Shown piece by piece: positions 56,496 through 64,000 of a stretch of DNA of 64,000 bases. How positions within the stretch are numbered: position 1 is the first letter of the stretch; each line of letters opens with the position of its first letter. The stretch spans positions 1-64,000 of the forward strand of contig NZ_HG417095.1 in the NCBI RefSeq assembly GCF_000455445.1, in the 5' to 3' direction. A model generated the notes under the pieces. That model had not been told where the DNA came from. It saw only the letters and a list, made by a program, of their open reading frames with translations, and searched no databases. This DNA is from Hoylesella timonensis 4401737 = DSM 22865 = JCM 15640 (GTDB lineage: Bacteria; Bacteroidota; Bacteroidia; Bacteroidales; Bacteroidaceae). The translations under genes and the position numbers were made by a program.

Positions 56496-56798
56496 ATGGG
56501 ATATTTTATCATTACGGATTCAAACTGGGCAAAGCTGAGGAACGAGATTCTCAGCCTTGCCGAGACCTGCCACAAGGCATTCGGGGAACGAAGCAGACAC
56601 ACGGACTGGCTGCACAATGGTGATGTGTGCAGGTTGCTCAACATCAGCAAGCGCACCTTGCAACACTATCGTGATACGGGTGTGTTGCCCTTTGCCCAAA
56701 TCGGGCATAAGTGCTATTACAAGCGTGAGGACGTGGAGCGGCTGCTGCAGACTAAATCGGAGAAGCCTAAAACAGTTAAATCTAAGAATAACACATAA
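56496..56798 (+). CDS. HTH excisionase-like protein (first)
   Basis: A 100-residue protein. ATG 56496 gives MGYFIITDSNWAKLRNEI; an earlier ATG at 56385 adds 37 basic residues. The C-terminal half is a MerR/excisionase-like winged helix (GDVCRLLNISKRTLQHYRDTGVLPFAQIGHKCYYKREDVERLL). Such pairs regulate excision or transfer in Bacteroidales elements. Divergent from the VapE gene. Confidence 0.8.
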   Translation: MGYFIITDSNWAKLRNEILSLAETCHKAFGERSRHTDWLHNGDVCRLLNISKRTLQHYRDTGVLPFAQIGHKCYYKREDVERLLQTKSEKPKTVKSKNNT

Positions 56799-56804
56799 AA
56801 CAAG

Positions 56805-57098
56805 ATGACAATGGAGTCAATAAAGGACTTGAATATGGAAGCGAATGATATGCAGGTGGTGCTGTCCACACTTGAAAGAGTGAACAGACGGATTAAGGAA
56901 GTGGCACAGACACATAAACCGCTGTTTGGAGGTGAGCATTTCCTAACGAGCAAGGAAGTATGTGAGCGGCTGTATATCAGCCCTCGTACCTTGCAGGATT
57001 ATCGGGACAAAGGAATTATCCCCTATATGCAGTTTGCAGGGAAGATACTTTATAAGGAGTCGGATTTGGAAAGGCTGTTAGAGGAGAATTATAAGTGA
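56805..57098 (+). CDS. HTH excisionase-like protein (second)
   Basis: A 97-residue paralogue of the previous protein, 6 nt downstream. Its HTH (SKEVCERLYISPRTLQDYRDKGIIPYMQFAGKILYKESDLERLL) is clearly related to that of the first, so the pair arose by tandem duplication. The stop lies close to the inferred right end of the element. Confidence 0.8.
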   Translation: MTMESIKDLNMEANDMQVVLSTLERVNRRIKEVAQTHKPLFGGEHFLTSKEVCERLYISPRTLQDYRDKGIIPYMQFAGKILYKESDLERLLEENYK

Positions 57099-57099
57099 T

Positions 57100-57585
57100 A
57101 ACCATTAACTTGGGATAATGTTTTCTGCATTCTTGCCTTCATAAGGTATGTTTCAATTACTATCGTTTAATATATAGGTTCAGCCCTTCATGGAGCGTTA
57201 TCGAGTACTCCCTACTATGGCGTCTGTTGACTTCTCACGACAAGCTTTACTCCGCTTCTTTCGTAAAAACAACTATTTGAGACGTCCGTGAGACATCCTC
57301 GGATAAGAACATTATCTTTCCATCTTATACCTACTTCATTTTTTCGCTAAGCTCAAGTATACTCCACCAACCATTCCGAATAGCTATGGGATTTTGATTT
57401 GTCATGCAATCTCATCCATGGGCATATGCCTTGTATAAAGTTTCTGTTCATTAGGTCAGATGTTTGCCGCCAGCTTCCTTCAGATTCCAACTCACGATGA
57501 ACACACTTGCTCTTGGCTATGTAATTCCCGCTATTAGGGCTTACTCGGGACTTCCACCCGTTAGATAATCTCATGCCGAGTGTAC
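57100..57585 (-). mobile_element. 5' remnant of a group II intron, truncated
   Basis: The minus strand shows the conserved order of a bacterial group II intron 5' half: GGTGGAAGTCCCGAG (57544-57560), CTGAAGGAAGC (57462-57483 region), AGTCAACAGACGCCATAG (57215-57236) and GAAGGGCTGAA (57179-57189). A reading frame starts at ATG 57142 (MKARMQKTLSQVNGYHL), where the reverse transcriptase should begin, but stops after 17 codons where the mobilizable element takes over. Domains V-VI and the rest of the protein are absent. The 5' border near 57585 is approximate. Confidence 0.75.
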
Positions 57586-57707
57586 TAAACCCCAAAGTCC
57601 AATTTTACTGGCTTCGGGGAGGATATTTATGCTCTTTTGAGTTTTACCGGACAGCAATAATTGCAATTCAAAAATTGTCTGGACAATCCCTTGTGATACT
57701 ATCACTT
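57586..57707. other. Short spacer between intron remnant and tolC-like gene
   Basis: No gene seen. It has an imperfect hairpin-like segment around 57647-57685 (CCGGACA pairing with TGTCTGG), possibly a terminator of the tolC-like gene. Confidence 0.4.
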
Positions 57708-59033
57708 TTAATCTGCCAATGAAAGGCAAGAATAGAATGCCAGAATACGGTCTTTCAACAAATAGGTATATTTCGCTTGAGACTGCTGTGACAGAGCATC
57801 GGTCAATTTCATTTTTATTTCATTGTATTCAAATACGGTAGATTTTCCTGCCGCATATTTTTCTAATGCGTATCGATGTGCCTCTTTATTTGCGATTACA
57901 GCTTTTGTCGTGGAGCGATATTTTTCAAATGCAGATATCACATCCGTATAAGCCTGTTCTATATCCTTGTATAATTGTTTCTTTTCATTTTCCAAAGATA
58001 GTCTTGCATTATCTTCCTCAATGCGTGCTTCCCGTACCTTATTTCTGGTAGAAAACCTGTCAAATAAGGGGATGCTGATAGTAAAGTACAGACTTTTCTG
58101 CATATTATTTTTGAGTTGCCCATGAAAACTTCCACCCAAACCTGTACCATCATTGTAATAATTCGAGTTTATTCTGGCTGCAAATGATAAGGTGGGATAA
58201 TATCCCGATTGGGCAACTTTGATACCCTTCGCTTTACTTTGTAATATATAAGAAGCCTGGCGTATCTGAGGCATACAATCAAGAGCTGCCTGATAGATCC
58301 TCACAGGATTCAATGTATTCGGTATGGCAATCTCTCCGCTTATGGATTCAATGTCAAAATGCTCATGCCCGTCCAATTCCATAAGTTGTGCCAAATTTAA
58401 AAATGAAAGTCGGAGAGAGTTCTTAGCTTCCGTTGCAGTTAATTCATCATCTGCCAATTGTGCCCGCACATCATATAACTGCGATTCTGAAGCCTTCCCA
58501 TTCTCGATAAGTAATTGTGTATTTTTCTCCTGTTCTTTTGTAAGTCGTATCTGTTCCTCTGAGATTCTGTAAATTTCCTTATTAAGAAGTATCTGGAAAT
58601 AAGCTCCTATAACATTTAGCGAGAGATTATTCTTTATCAGTTCTTTATTTGCTTCAGCAGCCACCAAATCAAGGAGATTTTGCGCAATAGATGCGGTCCG
58701 TTTAAAACCGGTAAAAATCGGAATTTCCGTACTGGCAGATATTGACGTGTTTTGAATGTTACGGTTCTCATACATATTGTTTTGATTCAATGAACGCCCG
58801 AATGTAAAGTTGTGAGAGGCACCAGCATTCAGGTTGGGCAGAAAACTGTTCTTCAATGTATTTTTCTGCACATTCAAACTTCTGATTTGGTTATTGCTCT
58901 GCTTCACTTCTATGTTATGTTCAACTGCATAATCAATGCACTCTGCAAGCGTCCATTTTCTAACTTGTGCATGTAAGTTAATGTGACAAGAGAATAGTCC
59001 GGCAACAGCCAATAAAAATGTCAATACTTTCAT
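57708..59033 (-). CDS. TolC-family outer-membrane efflux/secretion protein
   Basis: A 441-residue protein with signal peptide (MKVLTFLLAVAGLFSCHINLHA). The rest has two long coiled-coil halves as in TolC: RKWTLAECIDYAVEHNIEVKQSNN and, in the second repeat, SIPLFDRFSTRNKVREARIEEDNARL. TolC trimers form the outer-membrane exit duct for an ABC transporter. The C39-ABC exporter upstream on the same strand is the likely partner. Has its own promoter with an operator shared with the M16 gene. Confidence 0.93.
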   Translation of the reverse strand: MKVLTFLLAVAGLFSCHINLHAQVRKWTLAECIDYAVEHNIEVKQSNNQIRSLNVQKNTLKNSFLPNLNAGASHNFTFGRSLNQNNMYENRNIQNTSISASTEIPIFTGFKRTASIAQNLLDLVAAEANKELIKNNLSLNVIGAYFQILLNKEIYRISEEQIRLTKEQEKNTQLLIENGKASESQLYDVRAQLADDELTATEAKNSLRLSFLNLAQLMELDGHEHFDIESISGEIAIPNTLNPVRIYQAALDCMPQIRQASYILQSKAKGIKVAQSGYYPTLSFAARINSNYYNDGTGLGGSFHGQLKNNMQKSLYFTISIPLFDRFSTRNKVREARIEEDNARLSLENEKKQLYKDIEQAYTDVISAFEKYRSTTKAVIANKEAHRYALEKYAAGKSTVFEYNEIKMKLTDALSQQSQAKYTYLLKDRILAFYSCLSLAD

Positions 59034-59069
59034 AATGCTTCAATTTCTTACCAATTCATTTTTACGATA

Positions 59070-59127
59070 CAAAGCTAGGAAGGGGAAATTTATGACGATG
59101 TTATCGCAATGTTATCATTAGGTTAAT
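59070..59127 (-). promoter_or_regulatory. Promoter and operator of the tolC-like gene
   Basis: Minus strand: -7 box TAGCTTTG (59070-59077), then 20 nt upstream a 30-bp element (59098-59127) containing GATAACAT twice, 11 bp apart. The usual -33 TTTG is absent, so the element likely binds an activator. Almost the same element precedes the M16 gene at the same spacing. Confidence 0.7.
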
Positions 59128-59206
59128 AATATATCTCACTCCGTAATACCATAAAAGCTGAACTTTTTTGAAGCTCAGCCTTTGTGGTAATCCATACTTT
59201 ATTTGA

Positions 59207-62028
59207 TTACTTGCTTTCCGGCATCATAACTATCACTCTGTAGTTATTCTGTTTCATTACCTTGCGTACATATTCCGACAGTTCCTTTGGTGTGATGGAC
59301 TGGATTATCGCTTCCGCTTTCACGTTGACTGCGGACGGTTTAAGTTCATTCCCTGCCATCATAGAACACCAATAACTGTTAGTATGCTCGTTCTCATTGT
59401 ACTGCTTTACCATAAACTCCTTTACTTTGTTAAGTTCCTCTACCGGAGTTTCCTTTGCCAGTTTCTCAAACTCGTTGCGGATGATTTCAAGGGAACGGTC
59501 TTTCTTCTCAGGTTTTACTTGGAACACTGTCTCGTAGACAACCGATATTTCCGGCATTCTATCTTGAGAGCCTTGTGTGTGGATGCTGTAGACGGCACCT
59601 TCCTTTTCGCGTATCTCACTTACGAGACGGGTGGAGATAATCTGCGCCGACATGGAAGCCATCAGTTTGTTCTTGAATGTGTAAGGCATCTTTCCGCTTA
59701 CGATAACGGTTGCGCTGCCCTGCGGTACTTCCATCTTCATAGTAAATTCCTCATTCTCGTTTCCAGACTTGACTTCAACGGCAGGGTTGTACTTCGGCTG
59801 TTGCTTCTTTCCTTTTACAGAAGGTAGTGAGGCGATGTACTGCTCGGTAAGCAATTTCAGTTCTTCTTCATCAAAGTTTCCGCTGAATACGAAAGTGAAC
59901 TCCGCTGCATTGGCAAGCTGCTCGTGGATGATGGAAAGGATATTCTCACGATTTACTTTCTCTATTTCGTTTACACCAATCACCTGCTTGCTCTTGGAAG
60001 CGTAAAGAAATTCCTGCGCACGCCTTTGGAATACAAACTGAGGATTCAGCTCCTGGTTTTGAAGTACTCCTTTATACAGGTTCTGCATGGCGGTAAACTC
60101 GTCCGGAGTTACTGTAAGCCCGGTAAAAGTCATATAAATCATTTCCATATAGGTCTTCAAGTCCTTGGGAGTGGTATTTCCCGAAAGGGTGCGTGTGTAG
60201 TCGTTAAAGGTGATTTTTAGAGACACTTGTTTGCCTGCCATCTGCTTGGTTAGGTCGGAATTGGTGAAGTTGCCCAAACCATGCTGTTCCAAGATAGCCG
60301 GCATAAACATAAGGTCAGCTGCCTTGTCGTCTCCATAAACTGACGTACCGCCTTTGGTTACTGCTGTCAGGCTAATTTCATCTGCCTTGAAATCTGTCTT
60401 TTTCAATATCACTTTTGCACCATTGGATAGAATCCACTCCTTTGCGCCAAAGTCTGCAAGAACGTTTTCCTTTACAACCTTTCCAGCAGCAGGCAGCTCG
60501 CTTACAAGCGGTTCATCCTTCACATTATCTATGTACGGAGCAATATCTTCTGCTTCCACTTGTGAGAGTAATGTAAGAACATCATCATCCTTTGGGCAAG
60601 ACTTACCCTCGTGCTGAGGCATCATACCCAATACCACCAAATTTTTATCTGATACTATCTGAGAGAATACTTGGTTGACAGCTTCCACAGGAATCTGGTT
60701 GACAATAATATTCATCATCTGATATTCGGTTTCTATGCCGGGAATAGGCTTCTTGTCAATGAAGTGGCGGACATACGATTCTGCCAAAGTTTTATTCTCC
60801 TGCTGGTTGCGATTATTGTATGCTTTTTCCAGTTGAGAGAGATACTCAGTGCGGCAGCGTGCGTATTCGGTAGCGGTAAATCCTCCACGTTTGGCACGTA
60901 GGGCTTCGCGATAGACAGACTTTATTCCTTCGTCAAGGCTGTTGCCCTTTGGCATCATAACCAATTGGAAAGCCTGCTTGGTCTTTGCCATAAGGAACTC
61001 CTGATGATGCGCAACAGCCACGGCAAACGGAGCATCGGCTTTCTGACCCAATTCGTTCAGTCGCACCTGAAGCATCATCTGAGCCATATCAAGCAGGTAT
61101 CGGGTGGTAATGTCTGCCATCGTACCTTTCAACGAATCTGGCAGGGCATGATATTTGAACATAAGTTGTGCCACATAGTTGCTCTGTTCCTTGTCGGCAC
61201 CAATGGCAATGATAGGCTTTTCGTTGTCCGCCACGGGATAATAAACTCTTTCGGCAGGGTTTATAGGCTTTTCTATCTTGGAGAACATCTCCTTTATCTT
61301 TCCCTCTATGCGGTCCACATCAATGTCTCCAACCACGACAATGCCCTGAAGGTCGGGACGATACCATTTTTCGTAGTAGTCGCGCAGTACCTTATGGGGG
61401 AAGTTGTCCACCACTTCCATCGTACCGATGGGCAAACGATAACCGTATCTACTGTCGGGATAGATTTCGGGAAGCAGTTTCTCCAGTATTCGCATATTGG
61501 GAGGAGTCTGGCTTCTCCATTCCTCGTGAATCACAGCACGTTCCTCGTCTATCTCCTTGCCGTCAAGCAGCAGACCGTCTGCCCAGTCACTCAATACCAT
61601 CAGGCATGAGTCCTGCACACCAACACGCTCGGTTGGCACACTGGAGATGCGGTACACCGTCTCGTCCACAGCGGTATAGGCATTGAGGTTCTGTCCGAAC
61701 TTCACGCCTACAGACTCCAACCACTTAATCAGGGCGTTTCCCGGAAAGTTCTTTGTGCCATTGAAGCACATATGTTCAAGAAAGTGAGCCAATCACGTTG
61801 GTTGTCTTCCTCCAAGATGCTACCCACCTTTTGGGCGATGTAGAAATCCACCTGATTCTTCGGGTTTTCATTATGACGGATATAATAGGTCAGTCCGTTG
61901 TCGAGCTTGCCCATTCTTACTTCCTTATCCACCGGAACCAGAGGCATCTGCTGTTGGGCACTTGCCGCTACAGGCACACAGGCTAATCCTGCAATGGCGA
62001 TAAACACCAGTTTCATTATTTTTCTCAT
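59207..62028 (-). pseudogene. M16 (insulinase-like) peptidase with a single-base frameshift
   Basis: Two frames make one gene. 61729-62028 gives the signal peptide ([24 protein letters not shown]) and the M16 N-terminus ([16 protein letters not shown]). 59207-61792 gives the rest, starting at the zinc motif AHFLEHM (H-x-x-E-H). Adding one base at 61793/61794 (CGTGATTG to CGTGGATTG) yields [11 protein letters not shown] in one frame and makes the length 2823, 940 residues, normal for the family. Both M16 halves are present downstream. It lies between the exporter and tolC-like genes. Confidence 0.88.
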
Positions 62029-62063
62029 AATCGTTTTTGAATTATGCTGTTATTATTATTATG

Positions 62064-62121
62064 CAAAGGTACATCTATGGAGCAAGAGCGCATGTTATCG
62101 TAATGTCATCATTAGGTTAAT
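62064..62121 (-). promoter_or_regulatory. Promoter and operator of the M16 peptidase gene
   Basis: Minus strand: -7 box TACCTTTG (62064-62071), and exactly 20 nt upstream a 30-bp element (62092-62121) differing from the tolC copy at only two or three bases. Direct repeats GATGACAT and GATAACAT lie 11 bp apart. Confidence 0.75.
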
Positions 62122-62150
62122 TAAGCGGTCAATTTAATAGTCGGCAATTT

Positions 62151-64000
62151 TTAATCCAACTGATCAAATTGTTCGTTCCACAAACGACTGTAAACACCGC
62201 CGGAATTATATAATTCTTTATGTGTACCCTTTTCTGCAACCTGTCCGTTGTCAAGAACCACAATCATATCAGCATTCTTTACCGTACTCAGACGATGTGC
62301 GATAATGATAACGGTCTTACCACATTTTGCCAGTGCATCCAAAGTTTGCTTTACATGTTTTTCCGAAATGGAATCCAAGGAAGAGGTCGCTTCATCGAAA
62401 ATTAGGATATCAGGTTCCTTATACAAAGCACGAGCGATGGCTATACGTTGTCGCTCTCCTCCGGATAGTGATGCGCCATGTTCACCGATGTATGTCATAT
62501 AGCTGTTTGGCAAACGTTCAATAAAATCCTTCAGTCCAAGTTGTTCTACAAGGTTGACAATCTTTTTCATATCCGGTTGAAGATCTCCGACTGCTATGTT
62601 TTCTATGATTGTTCCTGCGAACAATTCTATTTGTTGTGGTACGGTTCCTACACGTTTACGAAGGCTCCTATTGTTTATCTGGGCTATGTCATATTCCCCG
62701 ATGCGTATTTGACCTGCCTGAATAGGATAAATATGTTGCAACAATGAAATTAGTGTGGTCTTTCCAGAGCCACTTTCTCCTAGGACTGCGGTTGTCTTAC
62801 CTTTCTCAATCTTCAGGTTAAGCCCGTTGAAAACCTCTTTTCGGGAGCCATAACGGAATGACACGTTTTCAAAAGTAATATCTCCTATCATATCCTGGCT
62901 CAGTTCTATTTTTTGGTTATCATCTTGTTCACGTTCCAAATCCATAATCTGAAAAAGACGGTCGGCTGCTATCAGTGCATCTTGAATAGTCTGGTTGGAA
63001 GATATAAGCGAAGCGATTGGTGAAATGACATAGCTTATGAGTGAATAGAATACCATCAATGTTCCCGGAGTTAGTTCCTTATCAATGACCAATACGCTTC
63101 CCATCCAAAGGACAGCAATGGTTATGGCAGTGGAAACAAATTGGATACTTCCTTGTGCCATAATTGCCCCATAAATGCTTCTGAATGTATTTTTTAACAG
63201 ATGCACGAAGCGTGTTTCCGTTTTCAAATTGGCAAAATCTTCTATACCGAAACGCTTGATAGTGGATATTGAATTGATGGATTCCACCAATTGTGATTCC
63301 AAATCGGCACTACTTTCCATAATGCCGCGCTGATATTTCTTGTTCAATTTATTGAAGCTCCAAAATATCATTAGGAATAACGGCGCAGACGCAAGTGTAA
63401 CTAAAGCCAGTTCCCATGAATAAACGAACATCAGACCAACGGAGAAGAGAAGAGTCATCAAATTCACAACCAAATCAAGCGATACGTTGTTGATGAAATT
63501 TCGTATCTTCACGGCATCGTTTACACGAGAAATGATTTCACCTACCCGCATCGTGTCAAAGAATTGTTGTGGCAATGTCAACAAATGCTTGTAATAGCCA
63601 AGTATCAGAGCGGCATCAATGCGTTGTCCTGTTTTCAGTGCCAGAATACTCTTCATTGCTCCGATGAAAGTCCGGAGAACAAGGATCAAAATCATCACCA
63701 TACTCATTAGATTGAGCAGATTGATATTGCCATCCACCAATACATAGTCAGTAATCTTACCTACATATACCGATGTGGAAAGTCCGAGTATGCTATATAC
63801 CAATGCTCCGAAGACGGCCTGAAACATAACGCTTTTATGCGGTGCCAATAGTGAGAAGAACTTTCTTGTCATGCTGGTTTTCATATTCCCCCTCTTGAAA
63901 GTCTCTTCTGGCTCCATCAATATAAGGACACCCGTCCACATCTTTTGGAATTCATCATTCGTTACCTTGTGCATTCTTCCGTCTCCGGGATCCATATAGA
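62151..64000 (-). CDS. C39-peptidase ABC exporter (bacteriocin-type), partial
   Basis: The frame is open at the window end; 614 residues from the first ATG are visible. The first 30 (DPGDGRMHKVTNDEFQKMWTGVLILMEP) are the end of a C39 peptidase domain, with the catalytic Asp in DPGDG. Then comes a six-helix transmembrane domain (about 45-320) and an ATPase with Walker A GESGSGKTT, signature LSGGE, Walker B DILIFDEATSS and the switch His in IIAHR. C39 exporters cut double-glycine leaders and export the peptide. M16 and TolC-like genes follow on the same strand. The Cys and His of C39 lie beyond the window. Confidence 0.92.
   Translation of the reverse strand, partial: YMDPGDGRMHKVTNDEFQKMWTGVLILMEPEETFKRGNMKTSMTRKFFSLLAPHKSVMFQAVFGALVYSILGLSTSVYVGKITDYVLVDGNINLLNLMSMVMILILVLRTFIGAMKSILALKTGQRIDAALILGYYKHLLTLPQQFFDTMRVGEIISRVNDAVKIRNFINNVSLDLVVNLMTLLFSVGLMFVYSWELALVTLASAPLFLMIFWSFNKLNKKYQRGIMESSADLESQLVESINSISTIKRFGIEDFANLKTETRFVHLLKNTFRSIYGAIMAQGSIQFVSTAITIAVLWMGSVLVIDKELTPGTLMVFYSLISYVISPIASLISSNQTIQDALIAADRLFQIMDLEREQDDNQKIELSQDMIGDITFENVSFRYGSRKEVFNGLNLKIEKGKTTAVLGESGSGKTTLISLLQHIYPIQAGQIRIGEYDIAQINNRSLRKRVGTVPQQIELFAGTIIENIAVGDLQPDMKKIVNLVEQLGLKDFIERLPNSYMTYIGEHGASLSGGERQRIAIARALYKEPDILIFDEATSSLDSISEKHVKQTLDALAKCGKTVIIIAHRLSTVKNADMIVVLDNGQVAEKGTHKELYNSGGVYSRLWNEQFDQLD

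Noticed and set aside
57353..57595. 80-codon minus-strand protein gene
   Set aside because: Coincides with the conserved ribozyme 5' domain of the group II intron, which is RNA and not coding.
1..64000. tRNA or rRNA genes
   Set aside because: No cloverleaf with a GTTCGAATC-type T-arm in proper context and no rRNA-like block were found on reading.

Overview
The window is chromosomal DNA from a member of the Bacteroidales, most likely a Prevotella-type organism. Supporting signs are promoters of the Bacteroidetes -33/-7 kind (TTTG, about 19-21 nt, TAnnTTTG), almost no Shine-Dalgarno sequences, a short RpoD-type sigma factor, a eukaryote-like (type 2) isoleucyl-tRNA synthetase, a DUF4296 lipoprotein, and Bacteroidales mobilization genes. 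Species cannot be fixed from the sequence alone. No tRNA, rRNA or CRISPR array was seen.

Layout. 1-410: end of an IS3-type insertion sequence (OrfA cut by the window edge). 809-11421: housekeeping genes. ileS, a DksA-like gene, lspA, a DUF4296 lipoprotein and a C69 dipeptidase lie on +. rpoD and a xanthine salvage pair (xpt plus an NCS2 permease) lie on -. 11689-12607: a structured 395-bp dispersed repeat, then a strong promoter and a 300-nt leader. 12608-45768: a 33-kb surface-polysaccharide locus, all on +, tightly packed with many 1-, 4- and 11-bp gene overlaps. 45816-50787: fabD, a GH13 amylase-like enzyme and a two-domain sialate O-acetylesterase. 51042-57100: an integrative mobilizable element (relaxase, MobC-like protein, DUF3408 protein, Toprim primase, VapE-type ATPase, two HTH proteins) with no integrase recognised. 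57100-57585: the 5' end of a group II intron on -, truncated. 57708-64000, all on -: TolC-like protein, M16 peptidase (frameshifted) and a C39-peptidase ABC exporter cut by the window end.

Polysaccharide locus. gmd and fcl make GDP-L-fucose; ugd and a UDP-glucuronate epimerase make UDP-GlcA/GalA. A DegT aminotransferase, WbqC-like protein and ATP-grasp ligase form a likely sugar-modification module. A WecA/MraY-type enzyme would load the first sugar on undecaprenyl phosphate. GT2 and GT4 transferases extend the unit, a Wzx-type flippase moves it and an EpsG-like protein polymerises it. Acyltransferases, an MBOAT/SGNH pair, a pyruvyltransferase and a TupA-like ATP-grasp protein decorate it. 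Wza/Wzc export proteins and UpxY-type antiterminators are absent from the window.

Things that stand out. The IleRS signature HIGH is rearranged to GIHH, a change linked to mupirocin hyper-resistance. A three-copy structured intergenic repeat occurs at 11.7, 39.1 and 50.9 kb. A 191-bp MITE with perfect 18-bp ends and an ATAA target duplication abuts a stop codon. tolC and the M16 gene share a 30-bp operator placed exactly 20 nt upstream of each -7 box. Three otherwise intact genes carry single lesions: an in-frame TAA in the SGNH gene and one missing G in each of an acyltransferase and the M16 peptidase. These may be real decay, phase variation or sequencing error.
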